In this document: in pieces, positions 22,620 through 32,790 of the stretch | How the letters are laid out: the number at the start of each line of letters is the position of its first letter | How positions within the stretch are numbered: position 1 is the stretch's first letter | Source of the DNA: Rutpela maculata | Lineage: Eukaryota > Arthropoda > Insecta > Coleoptera > Cerambycidae | Direction: 5' to 3' | Assembly: GCA_936432065.2 (NCBI GenBank) | Contig: OW386290.2 | Coordinates: forward strand, 143,541,677-143,605,676 | Length of the DNA: 64,000 nucleotides | Made by a program: the position numbers and the translations under genes | Notes under the pieces: model-generated | The model's database searches: none | What the model was told of the DNA's origin: nothing | What the model saw: the letters and a program-made list of their open reading frames with translations, nothing else

Positions 22620-22955
22620 CCTTTTGAGATCTTCTGGAGCACTAGAGAAACCATCATGCAAAGTTTCATCTAAATCCGTTCAGTAGTTTCGCCGCTATTG
22701 TGCTTACTTACATACACACACGCACACACGCACACACACATACACACAGATATTTTTCACAAACCACTTTTTTGGTCTAGGACCTCAAAACGTAAAGATC
22801 TGATATTATCGCAATATTCGATTTAGGACCGATTTTTGTAACCTCCCAATATTTTGTGAAGAGGTTAAAATGCCACTAAACATCCGTACCCTAGCCAGGA
22901 TCCGAACCCGCGACCAGGCGGTCTCAGGCACTGAGCCATTGAGTTGGACAAAATG
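22620..22955 (-). mobile_element. tRNA-headed SINE
   Basis: On the minus strand TGGCTCAGTGCC (22927-22938) is a good RNA polymerase III A box. GGTTCGGATCC (22898-22908) is a B box at usual spacing, so the head derives from a tRNA. Downstream are CCTAGACCAAAAAAGTGG, a (GT)n tract (22705-22745) and GGCGAAACTACTGAACGGAT followed by GATGAAACTTTGCATGATGG, text common in 3' regions of insect SINEs and RTE-like LINEs. The 3' limit is uncertain and may reach about 22456. It is not a functional tRNA gene: no cloverleaf stems persist. Confidence 0.65.
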
Positions 22956-24436
22956 TGGTGGCTTTTGGATAAGAGTCTGTGCACAAATTGTCTGTTATTT
23001 GATAAACCGTTAAACTGCAGAAGAAACAAAATATTTTGTTCATTACACGCGCAGAAACTCATATTTGGGCTGATAAGTACTACATATAAAAAGTAAATAT
23101 TCTCTGTTGATGCATTGACAAAAATCTGCTTGCCCCGGAGCATGGCGTTAAAGGATACCCCGGGTTATGGAGTTTGAGGTTATAAAACACTCCGAGTTAT
23201 ATGGTTTCTGAAGTCAAATGTGTAAAATTTCTATTTTGTGGTTATAGAAACTTGCACGCTATGAGGTTGTGGGTTTATGAGGTTATATGTAGTAAACATT
23301 AATTTTTCTTTCTAATTACTCACTTGAGTGTGAAATGCGAAAACCTGGGTATTTACGGGTATTTTTTGAGGGTAGAGATGAAAAACAAGCCAATCTGTCA
23401 ATTTTTCAGATTTGGATTCACCGGGTCAAAATACATATGGACACACTGGTCTGATCCATCGGACAGACCACTTTTTTTGGGGGTTTGTGTAATCAATGAT
23501 GTATTTCCTGTAACTATGCGGAATAGTAGCTGTCACAATTAGAAATAAGTTACATAAGGTCTTTGCCGACGTTCTTTGCCCTTCCAACCATTGCGAAACC
23601 AGATCCTCTTGCCTGAGTGCTTTCTTTAAACCATTTATTTTATTACTACTATGATGAACCGACCCACCCGATAGCCATATTCTCGAAGAAAGAACCTACC
23701 CGTATGGAGACCATCAATTTATCTTAATTCACTAAGTTGTTGATAAGATTCATGACTTTGTTCGCGGTAAATTGTACACAAACAACTAATTTTAAAAGAC
23801 AGAATATGTATCCTTTAATGGAAAGCTGGAACCCCAAAAAAAATGTACATCGAGGTTGACTTTCTCTTCTAAATAAATAGGAATTCTGTATTTTGTGTTT
23901 ACAATCCTGTGTCAATGCGGTACAGGCGTTCCTCTTTGATATAGGTCTAATTAGAACTATGCATAGTTGAGATGCCCTGGCTTAGTTACGCTAAATTGTA
24001 TATTCATTGCATTATATCAATACTAGATATATTGAATGAGAATGTACTAATTAGCCTATGTGCAGCGGATTAATGAAAATTCATTTTACCAGAAATTACG
24101 ACGAAGTCATTAAGACTGAAGTCTACATATTACTTTTGTGAAAGTTGTTTTTAATAAAACTTTGTGTATACAACAACAGTGTTGTGCTTATCTCTTTGAT
24201 TTAAACAAGTAGGACAAAAATAATAATAATCACCGTAGAAAAAACTATATAAAAATGCTTAACTCAAATATCAATTAAAAAAGTCTGTGTGTCATGTTAG
24301 ACTAAAATTTTTTATTTCAAATCTAATATTTGTAAAATAGCTTGAATACTCCCTATTGAAATTGAGCCAATCTGTCATGGAGGGTGATTGTCAAGGGCGT
24401 GTGAACTGTCGTCTCTAATATGCAGTATGTTTTATT
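22956..24436. other. No gene recognised
   Basis: Includes a TTATG-rich stretch at 23160-23290 (repeated GGTTAT/GAGGTTAT). No domain or repeat boundary can be supported. Confidence 0.5.
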
Positions 24437-25455
24437 CATTAATTTATTTATTCATATATTTATTTACAAAACACAGCTGCACACGCAGATAAGTGTCTCA
24501 CTAAAGAACAGAGATCGTACAAATAAATATATATAAACTGTAGAAATAAATGTAAACATGTCATTAAGGCATATCAGAGATAAGCACTAGATAATCATAG
24601 GACAAAAAAGACGAAAATGAAGAAAATAATAAGTAAACAGTATTTTATGTAAAATATGTAAAATGAGTTAAGAGTGACCTGAAATACATTGTTTTATATT
24701 AGCACTACAATTAAGAATATCAAGATGTGACTGATATTTAAATAATTTAAACACATACTATAAAATATATTAACATTTCTGGAGTAGCTAAAGAAAATAA
24801 GATGTATGAGCGGGTTTGAAAAGACGGAACAATAAAATATATAGAGCTAAGAACATTCGGGTAGTTCGCCTGGTTTGTTAAAAGCTTGTGTAAAAATAAT
24901 ATAGAAAAATATATTTGCCATGATGCTAAGTCGTTTAAGCCAAATCTAGCTTACAAGTCATACTGTGGATAAATATCATCAGCTTTAAAGGAAAGAAATG
25001 TAACGTACCTTCCTTGAATTTGTTTCAAATTAAAAACATGAATATCACATTGCGAATATCAAGCAATTAAGATCATCTGCATATAGAACAACATTCGTTT
25101 TAATATCTTGCAAATATCGTTGATAAATAGAGTAAATGACAGTGGTCCCACAATAGAACCCTGTGGAACTCCGATGTTGTTAACACATGAAAAGACGAAA
25201 AGCTGTGATGCTGCACATTTAATTTTCTTTTACCAATGTAGGATCTAAAAAAGCTTAGAAAAGCTAAAGTAAATCCCAATTTTGTCAATATTTGTCCATG
25301 ACCTATTGAGTCTGTCAAATGCTTTTGGCAAGTCTGTATGAATTACGTTTACTTGACCGTGATCCAGTGTATTCGCAATAAAATGCGTAACACTTACCAA
25401 ATTAGTTGTAGATCTACCCACTATAAATCCTTGTTGACAATAGGACAATATTTAA
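24437..25455 (-). pseudogene. Jockey-like LINE, truncated and internally deleted
   Basis: From 25448 downward: QQGFIVGRSTTNLVSVTHFI, VIHTDLPKAFDRLN (catalytic Asp), a degraded GVPQGS-equivalent (about 25145-25165) and VVLYADDL near 25090. Almost immediately after YADD the sequence jumps to C-terminal text (IYFSILFLHKLLTNQANYPN, FQTRSYI), so roughly 130 residues are missing. The 3' end at about 24437-24470 carries an (ATTTA)n-type tail. Frameshifts and stops are frequent. Confidence 0.8.
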
Positions 25456-25601
25456 ACTGCTATATACAGTGTGTCTCTCAGGTTCGTACGAACTTTATGT
25501 AGACTAGCTGATACATCAATGGGGTTATTTCATAATTTGTATTAAATTCCCATTCTAGGACTAGTAATAACTAAGTATATGTAACGTCAATTTTTTTATG
25601 G

Positions 25602-25930
25602 ACGTTAAATAATGTCCTACAAGTCTGTTATTTTACAATAACCACCCTATTTGAGATACATTAAATGAAAAATAACGCCCTAGGGCGTTATGAATATTTA
25701 TAACGCCCTAGGGCATTATAAAATTATAATACAACCCAAAACAAGCAAATTATGATAGCGTTATTGACAAACAAAATGCGTTGCTATGCAACGGCGGCGT
25801 TTACAAACAATTTTGATTTTTACTCTCTTTTAAATCAAATCGTTCTGAACATAATAGATGTCAAATTAATAAATCGTAAATGTCAAAAAAAAATTCGAAT
25901 TAAATAACAGACTTGCAGGACATTAAACGT
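25602..25930. mobile_element. ~330 bp MITE containing two CCCTAGGG palindromes
   Basis: AATGTCCTACAAGTCTGTTA (from 25611) is inverted at 25902-25924, and pairing extends to ACGTTAAAT / ATTAAACGT. Inside is the 20 bp perfect palindrome ATAACGCCCTAGGGCGTTAT (25672-25691), repeated with one change at 25700-25719. No coding capacity. Confidence 0.75.
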
Positions 25931-25932
25931 TG

Positions 25933-26060
25933 AAGGCACCACGGGTGTTATAGGATAATGACGCCCTCGGTCGACGTACACTCCCTCGGGCCAGAGGCCC
26001 TCGGGATTGTACACTGCCGACCTCGGTGCGTTATTATCCTTATAACACCCTTGGTACCTT
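25933..26060. repeat. 128 bp hairpin repeat
   Basis: AAGGCACCACGGGTGTTATA pairs with TATAACACCCTTGGTACCTT, and ACGCCCTCGGTCGACGTACA pairs with TGTACACTGCCGACCTCGGT, around a CTCGGGCCAGAGGCCC centre. It is much more GC-rich than the flanks and follows the 25602-25930 MITE immediately. Confidence 0.85.
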
Positions 26061-27500
26061 AATAACTATAAAATTCAATTTATAATTTGAAAATGGTAGT
26101 TCCCGCTAAAAACCGTGACGTCAATGATTACGCATGCGCAATATAGTTCAGGCAGTAAATTTATATGGCATGAAATACAAACTTGTGTGACTGACATTAA
26201 TTTTTTGCCATTTTCACTAAATGTCAAAAAATGTCACTTCTGATTCGTTCGTGCCGAGCCGAATTTTCAATTTGCCCTGTGCAATTTACGATGCGGATCA
26301 ACTAGAGCTCTTCCTCTTTGCGTCGCGACATCCTACGCCCCCCCGCAGGTCTTTTTGAAAAATATAAGATTGGATGTTTTTGCGCTATTTTCGGTTCCGA
26401 AATGCATGCTTTTTTACTATTTTTCGCCGATATCTCTGAAACGGTAAGAGCTAGCCCAAAATAAAAACTACTGTAAAATGAGTTCGTTTTATTACGAATC
26501 TTTTGATTACCTCAGAATTTTGATTTTTTTTTTTCGTTTCCGAGATATTTACTTAAATGTGTGGCGATGTGAGGCAAAAATCGCACATTTTTTTGTTTAA
26601 AAATTGGTAACTCCTTAGCGTTGGCTCCTAGACCAAAAAACTATTCTAACGAATTTAAATAGAATTAAATTTGCTAAAACTCATCTTATGATTTTTTGGT
26701 CTTGCGACAAAATTAGGGAAATAAAAGGGGTGAAAGTGAGGACTTTTTATTTTTCGGTAAAATTTCGTCATTTTGTCACCGTAGTTAATCGGTAATTAAC
26801 TGAAGTTGATCTCAAATGCGATATCCTCTTAACATCATGTATTACCTAGATGGTCCATTAATTTCGGCCCTTCGAAGCAAGCGTTTCTGGAAAAAATATT
26901 TATATGCATTTTCTAGGAAAACGTGAAATGTCTTCCATTTCCCAAAAATCTCGATAATTATCAATTTTTTCAAGATATTTGTAGACAACAATTCCAAAGA
27001 AAGTTGATTGAGCTTTCCGACGTTTTTTATTATTACAAGCTTTTATTTAACTTGCAGTTTGTATGTTAGTTTGTTCGTTTAGTTCAAATCTTGCAAGTCA
27101 ATTTTAAAACAGTTATCCCCAACCGATTGAGCTGAAATTTTGCATACACGTTTAGTTTGGATGACAATGCATGGTTAGCTAAGTGACGTTATTCCAAATC
27201 CAATATGGCGGACTCCCAAAGATGGCGGACCAGTTATTTCTATGTACCCCCATGATATGGGTATCAAATGAAAGGGTTTGCTGAGAAGAATACGAGAATA
27301 AAATGACGTCACACTAAATTCAATATGGCGGACGCCCCAAGATGGCGGACATTTTTTTTAGTTTTAACACTATAATTTGATCGTATAGTGTATTCGCTCA
27401 TACATTGCATTCTAAGAAATGGTGAAGGATCCGGTTTAAGCTATAAATTTTATATCAGATAGGAGCGACGCAATGAATATATAAAACTAATTAAGGCGTA
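26061..27500. other. Unclassified repeat-like DNA with paired GATGGCGGAC motifs
   Basis: No coding sequence. Phrases such as GCCGATATCTCTGAAACGGT (about 26427) and ACCGATTGAGCTGAAATTTT (about 27122) are typical of old insect transposon DNA. Two units of CAATATGGCGGAC plus AAGATGGCGGAC occur 120 bp apart (27201-27230 and 27321-27350). Confidence 0.45.
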
Positions 27501-27800
27501 TATTCCCCTATCAAATGTACATCTGTGGGATCTTTGATGATGCAAATGTGGTAGTGGTCCCAATCTCTTTGTTTGATCTTGGAGAAACATACTTTCGATG
27601 TTGGCACTATCAAAAATGGTGCGTTTGAGTGCTGCGCGCGAAAAACAAAATGGCCGCCGTCGCAAACACTTTTTCCCATTTATCTAAGTCACCATTGAGA
27701 TTACGAAAAAAAGTTTTATATAAACAATATTGCTAAATTAATTATACAGAGAAAAGGTTATTACAATTTTTTATGTAGAACTAACCGTTCTCTCAAAAAG
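27501..27800 (+). repeat. Left ~300 bp terminal inverted repeat of the CXC element
   Basis: Aligns in reverse complement with 29645-29940 at roughly 80% by eye, with a short indel near the outer end. Contains AAAATGGCCGCC, a YY1/Pho-type core, at 27647-27658. Confidence 0.85.
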
Positions 27801-28194
27801 TTTCATTTTATAATTTCCAATAATAAAAATTAATATGTCTAATGATGAGAGATTTGCCAGTGCATATTAACATATTTGACACTATTTCTCGGGCCACTGG
27901 AAACAATAATTATAACTAAAACATTACAAACATAAATACATTAACAAATACCCAGTATAAGTAGGTATAGGAAATTGAAAGAAAAAGTACCTATATAATT
28001 TTAACGTTTTCATTTTTACTTCCTTCTCTTTCCCCTATCTGTGTAGCTGGCTGATGGAACCCATCCAAGGCCAGAAAAGGGAAAAAAAAATTTAACGTTT
28101 AATGAAGAAACTTATAGAAATACAGTAGTTACAGATGTATATAGACAAAGTACAGACAAGCAATACTTTTCTCTTCTACAATGACATTTTTAAT

Positions 28195-29620
28195 TAAAAT
28201 CATCGTCACTTTCAATGCAAATCTCACTTAGCCCCAAATTTTCATCATCGCCTTGCTCACACTCTCCCATATTTTCACATCGGTCTAGATTACCTTCTCA
28301 CTTACACATTTCGGTACACCGGAGTTCATTTGACTGACACGTACATGGAGGAGAGCAACGCCTTTGGGAGCATGAGCAGCGACAAAGTTCCAAGATAAGC
28401 TCTGGAGCACAAGGTTTGGTACAAGCAACTGGCTCGTATGTGCTCCCTACTTCCATCCAGAATCTGAGGGTGGTAGGTTATTGGGATGCTGAATGAGGTC
28501 CTGATTTCACTCAAAACACTGAAGGTGGACCCTTAGCAAAGCCGGATCCAGTGCAGATCTTGTTGGAGGAAGGTTCTCATCTTAACATTGTTTCTGGGTG
28601 AACAACAACCATCTTACAGCCCGTATGTCGGTCAGTGTTGTTTTGGGGATAAAAGCTGACAAATGAACGCTTCCAAGTTAGCCCTGACATCTTCCGTGAG
28701 AGACAGTGTAGTCCCCAATGTAGCCAAAGCTTCTAGTAGCTTATCACTTGCAGAATTAAAAGTTTTCCACCACTTTATTTTACCTTTGCCAGAAAATGAT
28801 CCTGTTACATCTGCTCCTGAAAGTGCGTGTAATCCAGTAAGTGCAGAGGCTTTCAGAGGTCCAGGTGCGCTGTAAATTGAAAATAGTTGAACAAACCTTT
28901 TCATGCCATGGCCAAGGAAAAATGCAAACTCTTTCGAAAGTTGGGGATATCGTCTTAGTGCCTTAGGAGATCAGTATCAGGGGAGAATACATGAGTAGTT
29001 TTAATTCCTTTCTGTGCTAAATATATTGCATGTAATATGATCTTTGTGTCCGCCTCCTCCTGCGTACTTGAAATATTGGATACATCATCGCCATGTGATG
29101 AAGCAGCTTTGTCCCTCCAACTGATTACAAACCTTTTGTTATTGGTCACGCCAAATTGAAGAATCTGACCGGAAAGGAACTCAGTTCATCCTTCGTCTTA
29201 TCGTGGGACAAGAATTTATTCATTGCTATACTTCCAATTTTCGTTCCTGGTCCGATTTTGTACTGAATTGGATCTGAGCCTTTTTGCTGAATCACTCTCA
29301 TGGCTTTCTTCAACGAGTTTTCTTTGCAAGAGTCGAAAACAACATGGACCTGAAGCTTAAACCGAGGTCACGGCATGTCTTCACTGTGCTAGGTTTGTGG
29401 TAGGTGTGAAGAAGCGCAATGCCATCTATCATCGCAGCTTTTTCCTGTAGCTCCTCATTTTCTTCTAAAACTGGTGGAAGCATGATCATCATCGTTTTCT
29501 TCGGCAGGTATACCTTGCATTGATTCAAGAACATCCATAAGTTTGTACTTAGCTAGACAATGGTGCATACTCCCGTCAACTGCAAATAATGACTTCGGTA
29601 GTGCTGCGGTATAAAGCCAT
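28195..29620 (-). pseudogene. CXC-domain protein with PIN/FEN-like nuclease motifs, decayed
   Basis: Read on the minus strand across at least four frame changes. In order: PKSLFAVDGSMHHCLAKYKL (about 29600), MIDGIALLHTYHKPS (29410), SSTQEEADTKIILHAIYLAQ (29060), HVFSPDTDLL (28970), GLHALSGADVTGSFSGKGK (28830), LPPTRSAL (28565), PPSDSGW (28470) and a Cys-rich tail CRCSCSQRRCSPPCTCQ (28380), ending in acidic text DDDFN before a stop at 28195. This order matches a large, poorly characterised family in insects and cnidarians whose tail resembles the Tesmin/TSO1 CXC zinc domain. The spaced acidic motifs (IDG-ALL, EEADT, SPDTD) look like PIN/FEN-type metal ligands; that function is inference. An in-frame TGA lies in the tail and a TAA after HALSG...SPKQH. 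Confidence 0.75.
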
Positions 29621-29644
29621 GAAATAATTTTAAAAGTTAGGTTT

Positions 29645-29940
29645 CTGGGAAAATGGTTAGTCCTGCATACAAACTTATAATGTGTATAATTGATTTAGAA
29701 ATATTTTTTGTATAAAACTTTTTTTCGTAATCCCAATGATTACTTAGATAAATTGGAAAAAGTGCTTGCGATGGCGGCCATTTTGTTTTTCGTGCGCAGT
29801 ACTCATGCGCATCATTTTTGAGAGTGCCAACATCGAAATTATGTTTCCTCAAGGCCTAACAAAGAGATTCAGACTACTACCACACTTGCATCATCAAGGA
29901 GCCCACGGGAGCCTATTTTTGTACACTTGGCAGGGGACTA
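29645..29940 (-). repeat. Right ~300 bp terminal inverted repeat of the CXC element
   Basis: Inverted partner of 27501-27800. Includes GATGGCGGCCATTTT at 29770-29784, the mirrored form of the motif in the left arm. Ends GTACACTTGGCAGGGGACTA. Confidence 0.85.
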
Positions 29941-29962
29941 GTAGCTAAAAATTTAAAAATTA

Positions 29963-30263
29963 AATTAAATGTAAAACAAACTTTTTTAAAAACAAGCCTT
30001 TATTATTTAGGTGTACTAAAACGAAAAAAATAAAAATAAAAATAAAAAAAATAATTGTCTTAAAAACTTGTCGCGTGAATAGAAATAAAAAAACTTACTT
30101 AGGTACTTACAATATCTGTCAAAAAAAATTAATGCCCGTATGAACTTCTCGCGCGCGACAAGGTTTTAAAACAATTAATTTATTTTTATTTTTATTTTTT
30201 TCGTTTTAGTACACCTAAATAATAAAAGCTTGTTTTTAAAAAGGTTTTTTTTACATTTAATTA
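29963..30263. repeat. 300 bp AT-rich palindromic repeat
   Basis: Arms of about 110 bp: AAATTAAATGTAAAACAAAC...TTATTATTTAGGTGTACTAA...CTTGTCGCG against CGCGCGACAAGG...TTAGTACACCTAAATAATAA...TTACATTTAATTA. The loop (about 30078-30155) is not paired. The element lies between the CXC element and a ~650 bp repeat, abutting the latter. No coding capacity. Confidence 0.9.
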
Positions 30264-30911
30264 TCTCCACATCCAGTGGAAGTATAGTAACGACAAAAAT
30301 TTTTTTAAAAATTTTTATTGTTCAAATAGGCTTAGAATGTCACGAAACGTCGAGATTTTAAGTTTGAGCGAAAAAAAAATTTCTGTCTGTCGGTCTGTAA
30401 CTTTTTTTTGTGCGCACGTTTACTCTGGAACCGTTTGAGATATTGACTTGAAATTTGGTACACGTATGTACTTTAACGGGATCTAGAACTAGATTAAATT
30501 TTCATCTTGTTCCGTCGAAGGGTTGGGGGGTAAATTGGATCCATAAGATTGGTATTTAGTGTGTACTAGAGAAGCTAAGGTCTCAAAAAAATTTTTGGCA
30601 TTATCCACCCCCATTACTACCCCCACCCCATTATTAAAGGGGATGAAAAAAAATTGTGATTTAGTGTGTGTACAAGAACCAGAAACCTCAAAATGTTTTT
30701 CTTTCTTCATCCACCACCACTACCATCCCCTATCACCACCCACACCCCGCTACCGATGTGGGGTATCGTTTTATAGGTTTTTGGGGTAGAAGATTTCAAA
30801 TATTATATTATTAAAGTTCCATAAACTATTATTTCCACATACAATTTTTTTTCGTTGTGAGTGACTTGAATAAAAATCTGAATGTGGAAGTAGTGATTCC
30901 TTGAGCAGCGG
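30262..30911 (+). repeat. ~650 bp dispersed repeat, single-unit full-length copy
   Basis: Begins TTATCTCCACATCCAGTGGA and ends GAATGTGGAAGTAGTGATTC...GAGCAGCGG. In order: palindromic 5' end, A/T-rich block, short GTCTGTCTGTCGGTCTGT tract, GTGCGCACG, GACTTGAAATTTGGTACACG, a T/G-rich GGGTTGGGGGGTAAATTGG, two C-rich CCACCCCCATTACTACCC blocks and the 3' end. It is a good reference copy because it lacks the duplication seen at 21285. Non-coding. Confidence 0.9.
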
Positions 30912-32157
30912 TTTTTTATTTAAATTTTTCCTTTAACATAAAACACAACAAAGTTACGACCGAAAATATGCTCCTCTAACAGTAATCTGACAATAATAAA
31001 ATTACCTCTAACCATTGACGTCACGCGTTAATACAATTTAAAATAAGTAGTACAGTTTTTGTGGATTTATGAATAATTAATAAATATCAGAGTGATTTTA
31101 ATTGCTGTTACGTTATCCTCGTAAATTTTGTTCAAAGTAGTAGCTATTTTTAAGTTTTTTCACACATGAAATAACCCCATTTGTGACACCACATACAAGT
31201 TAATTTATGCCGTATGTGAGCAAAATGTTAGTCAAATAACTATTCGAGGTCGACCATGTCCGAGTGCAACTTCTACTCGTTTTAAGATAAAAACGCCAGA
31301 AAAGGCATTATATGGTACTTATTCAAGATTTATTGCGTGTATATAAAGATACTTTTGTAAGTAATACACTCTAATAAAGTTTCCGAAGTTTAATCCTATA
31401 GATATTCGGAGTCGGCGGTACAATTTCTACTTGTTTGCTGGGTTTGAAGTGTTTAAATTTCTTTTGAAACTTTCAATAGTAAACAACTATTTTAATCGCT
31501 CATCTAGCGATAGGAGTTTAGTTTAAGCTTTTATTGTTATTTATTGTTACTGAACTGATCTGCCTTCATCCCGTCTAGACTATATAGCTTAGTGACTTAG
31601 TGATTTATTTGTTTCATACTTCCACTTTTGAGTAAAAGCTTTTAAAGATGCACACAACAAGTGAAAATAAGTAGATTTTCGAACACACCCACCTCGAGAT
31701 GCCTCTCTGCATTGAACTTAATGACTCGTTTATGTTATTGTAGATGAGATTTCATTGATGTATAGTTGAAGTAGTCTTAATAGTGTGAGAGGTTACGACG
31801 TTATGACGGGAGAGGAATGAATACGCCAGGCAAGTAGATCTCCTGTCTTTACTCCACTTACATTAATATGAGAGAGATGATATCGATGTCGGCATCTGAC
31901 GAGGCGTGTAGGCGTAAACCGTTAGACTGTTATTTTTAATTCAGGACCGCACTTGAGATACCGCAGTCGAGCTTATAATGTCGGGGTGAAGATATAATTC
32001 GGTAATTACTTTATATTTCTTGTGTTTTTGAAAATAATTTTAGTGAGTTTTGTTATCAATTCATAGCAGTGCTTTGGGGATATTGTAAGTGTAATATTAT
32101 AAATTATTATTTTATATTTATTTATTTTTTAATATAAAATATATTTTATATAAAAAT
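30912..32157. other. Possible 5' region of a DNA transposon, not resolved
   Basis: No coding domain. It precedes a transposase fragment on the same strand and may include that element's 5' end, but I could not pair an end with any sequence downstream. Confidence 0.4.
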
Positions 32158-32790
32158 GTTCGACCGTGTGAGGCATCTACGTCTACATCTAATCGTGTTT
32201 GTGAAAATAAAAGTGATAGTGATTACAGTGATAAAGAAAATCAAAATCCATCAGTGTTTTCAGTAAGAAAAAAACGAGTACATTTGGACGTGGACGGAAA
32301 ACAAATTTGCTTAAATGTTTACGATAGAATTTTGGAACGAAAAACTAATGACCATAATTTGGATGATTTAGATGTAATAGGTGAAACAGAATCTTTGACA
32401 AAAGTTCCCCGTTCGACAATACACAAACTGGTGAAACAAGGTGCCCTCCCAAGAAAACAACGATCCGACGCCGGTATATCGAAAACTCTGGACCCATCTT
32501 TAGCAAAATTTTAAAACGTGTACTTTACGACGCGTATCAGAAAAAAAAATTCCAACGTGATAGACAGAAAACTAAAGGAAATGGATTATCCTCTAAAATA
32601 TATCAAAAGAATTTTAGGAAATTGGAGGAAAAAAACTGGTTTTAAATATCAAACTATTAATAAATGAATGACGATTATGGAAAGCAGACGAATAGTAGAT
32701 TGGAGAAATTCATATCAAGAAGAGATAAAACAATTCAGGGAAAATAGAGCCATTTATTATCTAGATGAAACTTATGATTTTTTTTTTATT
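32158..32790 (+). pseudogene. IS630/Tc1-like transposase, N-terminal part
   Basis: An open stretch to 32514 encodes acidic text (KSDSDYSDKENQN) then RKKRVHLDVDGKQICLNVYD and a helix-turn-helix (TKVPRSTIHKLVKQG). After a stop, related text continues in other frames: MDYPLKYIKRILGNWRKKTG (about 32580) and IMESRRIVDWRNSYQEEIKQ followed by AIYYLDETYD (32670-32775). ESRRIV-WR-Y...YLDET is the region around the first catalytic Asp of a Tc1-like transposase group widespread in insects. Coding similarity ends right after YLDETYD in a T-rich run, so the other two catalytic residues are lost. At least two frame changes. Confidence 0.7.

Larger units (their letters stand above)
27501..29940 (-). mobile_element. 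Long-inverted-repeat element carrying a CXC/nuclease-like gene
   Basis: The ends form an inverted repeat of about 300 bp: 27501-27800 against 29645-29940. TTGATGATGCAA, CGATGTTGGCACT, GAAAAACAAAATGGCCGCC and ATTACGAAAAAAAGTTTTAT occur in both arms in opposite orientation. The outermost shared text is TA(T/G)TCCCCT followed by CAA(A/G)TGTACA. A decayed gene fills the space between the arms on the minus strand. The total of 2.44 kb fits a DNA transposon with long terminal repeats. I cannot name the superfamily, and no clear target duplication is visible. Confidence 0.75.

Noticed and set aside
22889..22950. Functional tRNA gene
   Set aside because: Only the A and B boxes persist; acceptor and anticodon stems do not pair, and the sequence continues into a SINE body.
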